Below, piece after piece: positions 18,173-26,437 of a stretch of 64,000 nucleotides of DNA. The notes under the pieces are model-generated. The model was not told where the DNA came from, searched no databases, and saw only the letters and a list, made by a program, of their open reading frames with translations. Both the position numbers and the translations under genes were made by a program. The DNA comes from Photobacterium marinum (GTDB taxonomy: Bacteria; Pseudomonadota; Gammaproteobacteria; Enterobacterales; Vibrionaceae). Every line of letters starts with the position of its first letter. The stretch's first letter is position 1. The stretch is taken from contig NZ_AMZO01000002.1 in the NCBI RefSeq assembly GCF_000331515.1, positions 401,976-465,975 on the forward strand, in the 5' to 3' direction.

Positions 18173-19951
18173 ATGAAGGGGCTAGATAAAGAAATAAAAA
18201 AATATGATACAGACCATGCCATTGAGATTGCTCCTCGTGTCTGGTGGGTAGGGCATGTTCAGGAAGATGACCCTTTTCAATGTCACGTGTATCTTATTGA
18301 GCAGGGTGACGAGTCTGTTTTAATTGATCCCGGCTCAAAGCTCACTTTTGCTAATACGCTTCGTAAGATTAATGAAGTTATACCATTCACATCGATAAAG
18401 TATTTTATTTGCCAACACCAGGACCCTGATATAACAGGCGCTATCCCCCTCATAGAGCAACTGCTTTGCCGAAAAGATGCTGTCATTGTTACTCACTGGC
18501 GTACCAAAATGCTGCTGAAGCACTATGGTTTTGATATTCCTTTTTGGCTTATTGAAGAGCATGACTGGCAATTACCGCTTGCTGATAGAACGTTAAACTT
18601 CTGTTTTACACCTTATGCTCACTTCCCTGGTGCATTTACGACTTTTGATCCTCTGTCCGGTGTGATGTTCTCCAGTGATTTATTCGGTGGGCTGACAGAT
18701 GAATTTGTTTTATTTGCGGAGGATGAATCCTATCTGGAAGCCATGAAGCCTTTCCATCAGCACTATATTCCCAGCAATGACATTTTGCAGTATGTATTGA
18801 GTGAGATTGAGCAGTATCCGATGCAGATGATAGCCCCGCAGCACGGGTCGATTATCAGGAAGCCGCTTATCCCATATATGATTGATGGCCTAAAGTCTCT
18901 TGATTGCGGTTTATATCTGTTACTGCGTGGAACAACGGATTTCACCAAACTGGCTAAATTTAATGAAACCCTGAAGAATATCACTAAGACTATGACGATC
19001 TACCGTGACTTCAGGGAGATAGCCAGCGCATTATTTAAGTTGATCCGTGATGAAATCGCTGTTTCTGATCTCGACTTTTATGTCCAGGATAATGACGGCG
19101 AAATGCTGTATTTTTCGGAAAAAAATCATTATCGCGGCAATATCATTACTGAGCTTCCGGAAACAGTTTCTAAAGCATTCCAATCTCGTTCTGTTGAAGA
19201 GAAAGAGCATCATCGCGGAAGTTATGAACTTAAGCGAGAAAGCATAGATGGTGCATTATTTGAGAGCCTGCTCATACCATTGCTGCTTCCAGACAAGGGG
19301 ACAGCTCAGGCTGTTATCATGCTGAAGTTGGAAAATATTAACAGCGATCGGGAAAAGATAGAGCGTGTTGTCGAGCAAATGTACCTGCCTTTGCAGATAT
19401 CAATTGAGCGGGAAATGATCTACCGAGAAATGGAAAAAGAACGGGAAAAGATTTATCAGCGTTCTGTTCGTGATCCGTTGACCAATTTATACACTCGCAT
19501 ATACATGAAAGATGTGGTCCAGAAGTTACTGGATCAACAGGACAGAGATAACGTATCCGATACTGTTGCTATCATGATTGATGTCGATTACTTCAAAAGT
19601 ATCAATGACACATATGGGCATAATCAGGGAGACATCGTACTCCAGACTATTGCTGCCTCATTGCTGGAGCATTGTAGCAGCACAGATATCCCAATTCGCC
19701 TCGGTGGAGAAGAGTTTGTCATTTTTTCCCGAAATAACAGTGATAATGCATGGCATGTTGCTGAGAAAATCCGAAGTCATATTGAAAGCCTGCAATGGAC
19801 TGGGGCTTTGGCGGCTACATCAGTAACGGCAAGTTTTGGCATTGCTTACAGGCAACATGGTGAGCCTCTGGATGCTTTTATTTCTCGCGCTGACGAAGCT
19901 CTTTATCGGGCTAAGCGTCAGGGGCGTAATCAGATTTGTATTTATCTCTGA
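18173..19951 (+). CDS. Flavodiiron-type (ODP) sensor domain fused to GGDEF diguanylate cyclase
   Basis: 592 residues, no membrane segment. Residues 15-265 have the metallo-beta-lactamase fold of flavodiiron/oxygen-binding diiron proteins. Likely ligands are H82, D84 and D86 (HQDPD), H150 (YAHFPG), D169 (MFSSDLFGG) and H224 (APQHGS). Canonical flavodiiron proteins use HxExDH, so Glu is replaced by Asp and the following His by Ile. A GAF-like middle region (about 290-410) and a helical linker lead to GGDEF (430-592) with intact GGEEF near 512 but no RxxD inhibitory site. Role inferred: O2 or NO (or redox) controls c-di-GMP synthesis. GAGG lies eight bases before the ATG. It follows another GGDEF gene by 209 bases. 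Confidence 0.88.
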   Translation: MKGLDKEIKKYDTDHAIEIAPRVWWVGHVQEDDPFQCHVYLIEQGDESVLIDPGSKLTFANTLRKINEVIPFTSIKYFICQHQDPDITGAIPLIEQLLCRKDAVIVTHWRTKMLLKHYGFDIPFWLIEEHDWQLPLADRTLNFCFTPYAHFPGAFTTFDPLSGVMFSSDLFGGLTDEFVLFAEDESYLEAMKPFHQHYIPSNDILQYVLSEIEQYPMQMIAPQHGSIIRKPLIPYMIDGLKSLDCGLYLLLRGTTDFTKLAKFNETLKNITKTMTIYRDFREIASALFKLIRDEIAVSDLDFYVQDNDGEMLYFSEKNHYRGNIITELPETVSKAFQSRSVEEKEHHRGSYELKRESIDGALFESLLIPLLLPDKGTAQAVIMLKLENINSDREKIERVVEQMYLPLQISIEREMIYREMEKEREKIYQRSVRDPLTNLYTRIYMKDVVQKLLDQQDRDNVSDTVAIMIDVDYFKSINDTYGHNQGDIVLQTIAASLLEHCSSTDIPIRLGGEEFVIFSRNNSDNAWHVAEKIRSHIESLQWTGALAATSVTASFGIAYRQHGEPLDAFISRADEALYRAKRQGRNQICIYL

Positions 19952-20371
19952 TGGAAAATCCGGATCCGTTTTGGTTCTAAATTAACCTGTCGGATTCGGA
20001 TAACACCTTCTTCAATCTTATTTATTTCGATATTTCCAAGCTTATGCCACTGTTTTACGAATATATTTGTTTTTCTGAAAGCAAATATAAGAACGCTATT
20101 CTCAATAATCAGAAATGACTCATAGTTGGTTGCACTATCTTACTTGTATTTTCCTGTCATAGAAAAATTTCAAATTGCACTGTTTTGTTATGCCCAATGG
20201 CATTGCTGTTTAGAAATAGGCTCTTAGAGAAAAGCTAGATTAGGAAGATTAAAGAAATTTGCGCTTTGTATTTCCATTAATTTATAACCGGGCTTGGTGA
20301 TTGAAACTCTGAAAGCAAAGGACACAAGTCCGATGCTGAGAAATGAGGGGCTCGGGCCTTGAGGACCTGTT
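19952..20371. other. Gene-free interval before the secreted repeat protein
   Basis: AT-rich. A minus-strand frame of about 65 codons without a start codon ends at 19942. Near the 3' end are a small hairpin (GGAC-ACAA-GTCC, near 20320) and G-rich sequence just before the next start. No supported gene. Confidence 0.5.
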
Positions 20372-22849
20372 ATGAAAAGGTGTCATTTCAGATGTAGAAA
20401 GGAAACTGCTTTTCTTAATGTTCTTGTCTTTATTGTATTCTTTGGGATTATCAGCAGTGTTAATGCAGCTCCGCGAGTCGTTGAAGATGTGTATTCGAGT
20501 ATACGCATTTTCCCTGACAACTATGATGTTGAGCCTGGTAACAGAGAGCAGTGCGTTCGCTCCCGAGCTGGTTTGAATAGCCTGACCTGTTCTGCTAATG
20601 ATGTAAGTTTGGCGGAAATTACCTTACCTCAGGGAGCCCCATCAACCTGTAAAGCCGGAGAGACGGTTAGTCAAAAGCTGAATTTTAAAGTCACATCAAC
20701 TGCAAATATTCGTTATAACTTCTCGTTTTATACAACGACCAACCCTTTAGCCAACCCTCTTGACGGAGTACCCGGGGGTAACAGTAATGAGTGTCTTATC
20801 TGGGTTGGGGAAGTTGGTGACGCCGGAGGATTACCTAATTCTCAGTCAGCGAACGGTGATTTATGTGCAGATGTGACTAAATCACAAGATGCTGTGTATC
20901 AGGAAGAAGTGATTACTTTCTTCTGTCAGGATACAGACGGAGACAGTTTTGTCGATTTAGATTACTGCGCGACTTGGGATCAGAATGATGACAACTTGTG
21001 TAGCTCCGGCGGTGAAATTCAGTCCGGATTATTACCTGCGCCAGGCGCTCCGTCTAAATGTAATTGTGAAACAGTGACAATTCCGGTCAAAGTGCTACCT
21101 AGTGAACCGGTTCTGGAAAAAGCCATAAACGGTGATGCAACGCGGCCAGAATCAGATATTTTTGCAGGGAATGATTCTTTCAGCTTCGATTTGAAGGTAA
21201 CTAATCCCAATACTAATACCTCATTGGTTATTACAGAACTGGTTGAAAAATTCGGTGGCGAAGAGTTTCTTATTTCCGGCTCTTTATCATCGTCTACTGT
21301 TTCGCTTAATGAGGATCAGGTAGTACTGGTTAATGCCGTTGACAACGATGGCAGATGCCTGGCTTCAGGTTCAGAAACGATTGCTCCGGGAGCAACATAT
21401 ATTTGTACGGTGACGTTGAGATGGAAGAGCCTGATATTGGTGGATACTGATTCATCTATAGAGGGGGTGCGTGAAGATAAAGTTAGCCAATTTGGTGTTC
21501 ACTGGAAATTCGATGATGGTCCTGAAGCATACATGGGACCATCAAATTCATTAACTGTTAGCATTTCTGATGTACCGCCAATTATTTCGATAGCTAAAGT
21601 GGCCTCACCGACATCAATTCCAGAAACAGGCCCAACAGGGTTCGATTATGTTCACTATTATGTGACTTACTCTAATGAATCAGGCTGGGATCAAATTCAT
21701 GTTAAAGATACTGATTTCATTGATTTAGTTCAGGAAATGAACACCATTTCTGAGCCGAAGCCGGTTGGCTATACTGGTTGTGCGATTAACGGGCTGACTT
21801 ATACACAGGGTTCTGGTTGTGATTATGGTGTTAATATGGGGACATTGTATTCAAGTATTAATGCTGGTGATGTTTATAAAAATACGGTCAAAGTGATCCC
21901 GACAGATGAAGAGGGAACATCGGGGGAGTTGAAAACAGCGGCTGCCAGTATCAGTGTTGAAAATGTTAATCCTGTTGTTACTCTGAAAAAGTATGTCAGG
22001 GCGGGGCTCGCACCGGAAGTGAATCCGCTGGATCCGGCTGGTTATCATGACATGTCAACCAGTGTCGATGAATATCAGTTAACAGATTTGTCTCGGGCTC
22101 CTGTGGTGACATTTTTATTTGTAGTTAGTAACAGTAGCTTCGAAAATTTCGAGATTATGGATTTTGTCGATTTTGCTCAGGCGGAAACGTTCGGGCTGAA
22201 TCCTCCGGCTCAGGTGTTTGATAGCAATATCGCTGATACTGTACCCGTTGATGATACCTGCTCTGGTTTGATTGGTTCTTCTGTTGCTGTTAACGAGTCG
22301 GTCGCCTGCACTATGTCATTCAAAGTTGCCGGTGATGATAGCGATAGTGTCGACAATATCGCTTGGGTGTTGGTCTCGGATGGTGAGCAAGAGGCTGGTG
22401 GCAGTATCGGACAGGGATTTGATACCGATGATGCAATGGTGGAATTTAATCCGGTTGGCAATAGCATTGCGTTGGGGCTGGATATGTCAGCAACAGTGAA
22501 ATTGTCTGTGACGGCTCATGCGGACAATGTAGAGGTTCTTAGTTTTGAACCGCTGTCTGACGTCATTGTTATGGTTGCGACTGAGGATCCGAATGCAGCT
22601 GAAACAACGCTGGATGAGCCTTTGTTCAGTGGCACCTTTGATCAATTCACGGTAGCAAATATCGACTGTAGCAGCACAACAATAGATCCGGGATACACCT
22701 ACAGTTGTTCGTTTACTTTTACTCCGAAAGGGGAGTACACAGCAACTGCCGGATTACAAGTGCTTAATGATACGTTGAAGGTCAGAGTCCGTGATGATGA
22801 TGGAACAGTACAGGAGCTATCTGCTGTTATAACAGTTGAAGCTCAGTAA
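20372..22849 (+). CDS. Large secreted protein with DUF11-like repeats, function unknown
   Basis: 825 residues. A signal peptide is visible (basic start, hydrophobic core LNVLVFIVFFGIISSVNA). The next 220 residues are cysteine-rich and contain a calcium-loop-like DTDGDSFVDLDYC. Then come about four similar beta-rich domains of 130-150 residues, beginning near VLEKAINGDATRPE, ISIAKVASPTSIPE, VTLKKYVRAGLAPE and LDMSATVKLSVTA, reminiscent of DUF11/Ig-like surface repeats. No LPxTG, GlyGly-CTERM or autotransporter end is seen, so how it leaves or stays on the cell is unclear. GAGGA precedes the ATG. It stands alone, with a strong terminator after it and c-di-GMP genes before it, so a surface or matrix role is a guess. 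Confidence 0.75.
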   Translation: MKRCHFRCRKETAFLNVLVFIVFFGIISSVNAAPRVVEDVYSSIRIFPDNYDVEPGNREQCVRSRAGLNSLTCSANDVSLAEITLPQGAPSTCKAGETVSQKLNFKVTSTANIRYNFSFYTTTNPLANPLDGVPGGNSNECLIWVGEVGDAGGLPNSQSANGDLCADVTKSQDAVYQEEVITFFCQDTDGDSFVDLDYCATWDQNDDNLCSSGGEIQSGLLPAPGAPSKCNCETVTIPVKVLPSEPVLEKAINGDATRPESDIFAGNDSFSFDLKVTNPNTNTSLVITELVEKFGGEEFLISGSLSSSTVSLNEDQVVLVNAVDNDGRCLASGSETIAPGATYICTVTLRWKSLILVDTDSSIEGVREDKVSQFGVHWKFDDGPEAYMGPSNSLTVSISDVPPIISIAKVASPTSIPETGPTGFDYVHYYVTYSNESGWDQIHVKDTDFIDLVQEMNTISEPKPVGYTGCAINGLTYTQGSGCDYGVNMGTLYSSINAGDVYKNTVKVIPTDEEGTSGELKTAAASISVENVNPVVTLKKYVRAGLAPEVNPLDPAGYHDMSTSVDEYQLTDLSRAPVVTFLFVVSNSSFENFEIMDFVDFAQAETFGLNPPAQVFDSNIADTVPVDDTCSGLIGSSVAVNESVACTMSFKVAGDDSDSVDNIAWVLVSDGEQEAGGSIGQGFDTDDAMVEFNPVGNSIALGLDMSATVKLSVTAHADNVEVLSFEPLSDVIVMVATEDPNAAETTLDEPLFSGTFDQFTVANIDCSSTTIDPGYTYSCSFTFTPKGEYTATAGLQVLNDTLKVRVRDDDGTVQELSAVITVEAQ

Positions 22850-22862
22850 AACCGATATAGGA

Positions 22863-22898
22863 AAATACCGCTCATAAGTTGAGCGGTATTTTTGTTTG
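22863..22898 (+). terminator. Terminator after the secreted repeat protein
   Basis: AAATACCGCTCA/TGAGCGGTATTT stem (12 bp), loop TAAGT, then TTGTTTG. Confidence 0.92.
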
Positions 22899-23028
22899 TA
22901 CCTGATGTGGTTGCTGTAGACAAATTACTGATGGAGACTGGCTGGCCCGCGTCATTATCTGATGCAGTTTAATGACGGTAAGCGTTATGTGGCAGTAAGG
23001 TATGATAAGACGTTTAATAAACTTGATA

Positions 23029-23060
23029 AGGCGGCTTTCCCTGTAGAGGAATAACCGCCT
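23029..23060 (-). terminator. Possible terminator after eptA
   Basis: AGGCGG/CCGCCT outer stem with inner TTCC/GGAA. The T-run on the minus strand is weak. Confidence 0.5.
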
Positions 23061-23072
23061 GTCAGTAATTGA

Positions 23073-24740
23073 TTAGCTACGACGACACTGACTGAAAATG
23101 TCCATATCTGCGTTGTAGACCTGGGTCTCTACATCCATGATGCCCAGCATCGAATGGAATATGTTGTCCTGGGAGTAGCTGTTCTTCTCTGCGGCCTGTG
23201 CAAGGCAGGACGTATTCAGCCTTTTTGCTTTCTTGAAGCCTTCGGAAGCCCAAACCATCATAGGTACTTTGGTCTGGTGTTCTGGTGCCAGGCTATAAGG
23301 TGCGCCATGCAGATACATGCCATTTTCACCTAGTGACTCACCGTGGTCAGAGATATAAAGCAGGGCAGTGTTATAGCGGCTCTCCAGTTTTTTCAGTTTA
23401 CTGACCGTTTCACTGAGCACATAGTCAGTATACAGAATGGTGTTATCGTAAGTATTGACGATTTGTTCTGTCGTACAGTTTTCAATATCACTGCGTGGAC
23501 AGTCCGGGGTAAAGAAGCGCTTACTTTCAGGGTATCGCTGGAAGTATGTAGGCCCGTGACTACCGATCAGGTGAATAGTCAGCATTCGATTACCCGGCAT
23601 ATTATCGACATCCTGTTCAAAGTTTTCTAGCAATGCCATGTCATAGCAGGTACTGCCGTTACAGAATTGATTTTCGACGTTGCGAGCAATTTCTTTTAGC
23701 GGAATGTGGCGCGCTACACCTTTGTCACCACCGTCATTTTCTTTCCATAGTAATGAAATCCCGGCACGTTTCATTATATCCAGGAAGTTATCCTGATTAG
23801 TTGCAATTTGCTTGTCGTAATTACTTTTTGGCAAAGCTGAGAACATACAAGGTACAGATACTGCAGTGGCAGTACCACAGGAGCTAACGTCTTTAAATGA
23901 GATCATCCCCAAATCGCGGGTATGCTGGTTTGTCGGGCGATTGTAACCATTTACTTCATAGTTATGAGAACGGGCAGTTTCACCCAGTACAAATACAAAT
24001 AGAGTTGGCTTTTCTTCCGCATCTTTTAGTGCTTTTTCACTTTGATGAGCATCAAGGCCAATTTGTTGGTACTCAATTGGCTCGGAAAAGTAAGTGTTAT
24101 TGATGTATTTAACTGCACTGTAAATGTAGTGAGTCGGAATGATCATTTTTTTTAGATGGCTGTTGTTGCGGCCTACCGAGCTGTAATCCTTGTAAAGGAA
24201 AAAAGCGATAATAGCGATGATTATCAGCGAGATAATCATAGACAGCAATTTTGTTACCACGAACCATATCGGTCGGGTCACAGGCTTAAACTTGACCAAC
24301 GAGACGATGAAAGCAGGCAGAACTCCCATTGTAGCAGTCCAAAAGACAGAATAAGCGCTTAGGTACGAACTGGCTTCACTACTGTCAGTCTCAAATACGT
24401 TTTCTATCATGCCATAGTCAAAAATAACACCATAGTTGTACATGGCATAGCTGACGACGCTTGATACAACTAGCAGCAGTATAAAGAAAGGGCGGGTTAT
24501 ATATGGCCAGCTAAACAGGTTAAATAAAAAGTTAAATGCAGCGGTAAAAAAAATCGGGAGTGAAATAATAAACCCAACCTTTACATTATCTAGCTTGCTT
24601 AAAATTGAATTAAGTTCAGACAGGATTGGAATGTTAATAATAAAGGTAAAATATATTGCCAGCATAAATGTCAGGCTGACCAAAGATACTTCCTTTGAAG
24701 ATATAAATTGCTTTAGTTTGTTCATAATAGTTTTAAACAA
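23073..24740 (-). CDS. eptA: Lipid A phosphoethanolamine transferase (EptA/MCR family)
   Basis: 555 residues. Five membrane helices (about 15-190) anchor a periplasmic alkaline-phosphatase-fold domain. Catalytic features: the GETARSHN zinc-Glu segment, the nucleophile Thr in SSCGTATAVSVPCMF, LLWKENDGGDKGV, HLIGSHGPTYFQRYP, and the zinc ligands in YISDHGESLGENGMYLHGAPY. Paired cysteines in the soluble domain fit the disulfides of the family. It moves phosphoethanolamine from phosphatidylethanolamine to lipid A and can lower polymyxin susceptibility. dgkA lies 12 bases upstream of the frame on the same strand and would recycle the diacylglycerol by-product, so they form an operon. EptA rather than EptB/C is favoured by similarity and context. 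Confidence 0.93.
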   Translation of the reverse strand: MFKTIMNKLKQFISSKEVSLVSLTFMLAIYFTFIINIPILSELNSILSKLDNVKVGFIISLPIFFTAAFNFLFNLFSWPYITRPFFILLLVVSSVVSYAMYNYGVIFDYGMIENVFETDSSEASSYLSAYSVFWTATMGVLPAFIVSLVKFKPVTRPIWFVVTKLLSMIISLIIIAIIAFFLYKDYSSVGRNNSHLKKMIIPTHYIYSAVKYINNTYFSEPIEYQQIGLDAHQSEKALKDAEEKPTLFVFVLGETARSHNYEVNGYNRPTNQHTRDLGMISFKDVSSCGTATAVSVPCMFSALPKSNYDKQIATNQDNFLDIMKRAGISLLWKENDGGDKGVARHIPLKEIARNVENQFCNGSTCYDMALLENFEQDVDNMPGNRMLTIHLIGSHGPTYFQRYPESKRFFTPDCPRSDIENCTTEQIVNTYDNTILYTDYVLSETVSKLKKLESRYNTALLYISDHGESLGENGMYLHGAPYSLAPEHQTKVPMMVWASEGFKKAKRLNTSCLAQAAEKNSYSQDNIFHSMLGIMDVETQVYNADMDIFSQCRRS

Positions 24741-24752
24741 GAATTCCGTGTA

Positions 24753-25109
24753 TTAAATCAGGATCACAAACCATGTCAGGCCAGCAAAAGCTAAGCTGAC
24801 AAAAACGGCTGCCGAGCCAATATCTTTTGCACGACCACTTAGTTCGTGCCAATCCGGGCCAATCCTGTCGACGACGGCTTCTACTGCCGAATTCATCAAC
24901 TCAACAATGACAACAAGCACTAAGCTGCCAATTAAAGCGAGTTGTTCCAGTCTGGTTACAGGGAAGGTGAATGTCATGGCAGATAATAGGCTCAGTAAGA
25001 CAACTTCCTGTCGGAACGCAGCTTCATGTTTCCATGCGGCACTCAATCCCTTCATCGAGTAGCCTGTGGCATGAATAACACGGGTTAATCCTGTAGCTCC
25101 TGGTTTCAT
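24753..25109 (-). CDS. dgkA: Diacylglycerol kinase
   Basis: 118 residues, three membrane helices. It phosphorylates diacylglycerol to phosphatidic acid in the inner membrane. Signature: ELMNSAVEAVVDRI followed by HELSGRAKDIGSAAV. The frame continues to 25142, but ATG 25109 (MKPGATGLTRVIHA) gives the usual length and has GAGA upstream. It is the first gene of the dgkA-eptA pair, where it recycles the diacylglycerol released by phosphoethanolamine transfer. Confidence 0.95.
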   Translation of the reverse strand: MKPGATGLTRVIHATGYSMKGLSAAWKHEAAFRQEVVLLSLLSAMTFTFPVTRLEQLALIGSLVLVVIVELMNSAVEAVVDRIGPDWHELSGRAKDIGSAAVFVSLAFAGLTWFVILI

Positions 25110-25142
25110 ATTAATCTCAACACTTATTGAAGCCGCGATCAC

Positions 25143-25511
25143 TCTTAGCCTGGAAGCTAATGAGTCTAAAAGAGGCCATGTGGATAAAAAGTGAAATCGT
25201 TTTTATGCTTTGACGATTTTTTGTGCTTTTTAAAAGTTGAAATTATTAAAAACGAAATCTTGCTGCTAATAAAACAGTGCATTGTAAGGGCTTGTCCCTC
25301 GTAGCTACATTCTATGTATGGGAATGTACAAATTAGCTGGCGGTAATTAATTAGCGGAAAACGAGCATTAAATAGCAATTAAGAAAAGGAAAATAGATAT
25401 CTGTATTAAGTTGTTTGATTTTTCTCAGGGGTGAATTTGTATTAAATTGTATTGGTATGTCTTTGGAGGGGAGAGTTGAGATATAGTGCTGAGGTGATTG
25501 TAGATGAAATG
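25143..25511. other. AT-rich interval upstream of dgkA
   Basis: Carries the dgkA-eptA promoter region. No supported gene is seen; a 70-codon minus-strand frame at 25166-25378 has no ribosome site or recognisable similarity. Confidence 0.6.
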
Positions 25512-25538
25512 AAAAAGCCAGTATGAAAACTGGCTTTT
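25512..25538 (-). terminator. Terminator after the YgjV-like gene
   Basis: AAAAGCCAGT/ACTGGCTTTT stem, six-base loop, flanked by T-runs in both directions. Confidence 0.85.
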
Positions 25539-25560
25539 AAAATTTATGATTGGTGGCTTA

Positions 25561-25818
25561 TCAGGCTGATTCGCATGCCATCGTATTTTGTTTGCCGCGC
25601 TCTTGCTGCATTTTCGCAAGGAAGTAAATATTTACGCAGGCAATAAAACCGTTAGTAACCACAACTGGCCAGGCATCGATCATGAAACCATATGTTGTGA
25701 ATAGTACACAGCCGATGAAGTTTAAAATACGAAGCCATACGATGTCTTTCATCATCAGAGATATTGCAACCATCAGAGATGACGCATAGCCCACTATTTC
25801 AACCATGTTGAAATCCAT
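25561..25818 (-). CDS. Small YgjV/SemiSWEET-like inner-membrane protein
   Basis: 85 residues with three hydrophobic helices (VGYASSLMVAISLMM; LRILNFIGCVLFTTYGFMI; WPVVVTNGFIACVNIYFLAKM) and a polar C-terminus. The pattern of a short three-helix unit with an N-containing last helix resembles YgjV-type proteins and half-SWEET transporters, but similarity at this length is weak. It has its own terminator and no functional neighbours, so its role is unknown. Start ATG 25818 is followed closely by a second Met (MDFNMVEI). Confidence 0.7.
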   Translation of the reverse strand: MDFNMVEIVGYASSLMVAISLMMKDIVWLRILNFIGCVLFTTYGFMIDAWPVVVTNGFIACVNIYFLAKMQQERGKQNTMACESA

Positions 25819-26073
25819 AATGTTACCCTCTTCTCATGTCTTGCCAGTCACTCATCATGAGCGTTTTATCAATCGAGTAATTGATAGAAGGGGAGTTTCC
25901 GTGCCCCGAATGGTCTATGTATAAATTATGTTGAAACTATAACAATTAGAAATGTGATGGTGAATACTCAATATTCCATAAAGGGATGGATAGCGATTGC
26001 GCAATCGTTTGGCGGTGTGTTTGTTACTTTTTGTGATCGGCGCTGTAACGATAATTGATGAGACGGGTTTCTT

Positions 26074-26142
26074 ATGAGTTTGATGTGTGTTTTGTTGCTG
26101 TTCCTTGTTGGAGCTGCTGTTAACATGGTTTTGTATGATTAA
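26074..26142 (+). CDS. Possible 22-residue hydrophobic small protein
   Basis: Frame MSLMCVLLLF LVGAAVNMVL then YD-stop: one predicted membrane helix and almost nothing else. Weak GACGGG-like ribosome site before the ATG. A strong hairpin follows 50 bases later. Short hydrophobic frames arise by chance in AT-rich DNA, so this is tentative. Confidence 0.25.
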   Translation: MSLMCVLLLFLVGAAVNMVLYD

Positions 26143-26189
26143 TTAGCACATTTTGCGCGCGAAGTGAGAATGATTTCACTCGGATATAA

Positions 26190-26220
26190 AAAAGAAAGAA
26201 AGCCCGAGGCTTTCTTTCTT
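26190..26220 (-). terminator. Terminator after the acetyl-CoA hydrolase / Cys-rich unit
   Basis: AAGAAAGAAAGCC/GGCTTTCTTTCTT, 13 pairs around a three-base loop. On the minus strand it is followed by TTTTTTATA. Confidence 0.85.
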
Positions 26221-26252
26221 GTCATGATGGCAAATGCACTATCTGGTGCGAT

Positions 26253-26402
26253 TTACTTGCGTTGTGCTGGTTCCACCTTTGGTTTTAGCGGCTGATCTCC
26301 GATAGTGGTTTTTCCCGGACAAACCTTTCTTACCGGGCACTTCGGGCAACCCCAAATAGCGGCGTAGGGACACAATGCCATTTCCTTATTTTTTTTTGCC
26401 AT
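26253..26402 (-). CDS. Small four-cysteine protein, possibly metal-binding
   Basis: 49 residues. Starts ATG 26402 with a strong ribosome site (GAGGAAAG, four to five bases before the start) and stops at 26253. The core is C-x7-C-x2-C-x5-C (CPYAAIWGCPKC ... VCPG) after a lysine-rich start (MAKKNKEMAL). Four cysteines at this spacing suggest a zinc or Fe-S site. It starts 35 bases after the acetyl-CoA hydrolase stop on the same strand and precedes a terminator, so it is almost surely co-transcribed with it. I do not recognise the family. Confidence 0.7.
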   Translation of the reverse strand: MAKKNKEMALCPYAAIWGCPKCPVRKVCPGKTTIGDQPLKPKVEPAQRK

Positions 26403-26437
26403 TAGCTTTCCTCATTAGCTGCTCACATTGCAGGCTG

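Noticed and set aside
19942..20142. Minus-strand frame of about 65 codons with coding-like composition
   Set aside because: No start codon, no ribosome site, overlaps the 3' end of the ODP-GGDEF gene; at most a decayed remnant.
20291..20371. Sequence resembling part of a c-di-GMP-I (GEMM) riboswitch (GAAAGCAAAGGACACAAGTCC-like) before the secreted repeat protein
   Set aside because: The essential GCAAACC and GACGCAAAGCC elements and the closing GCCGGGTTACCG-like segment are missing. A cmscan with the GEMM models would settle it.
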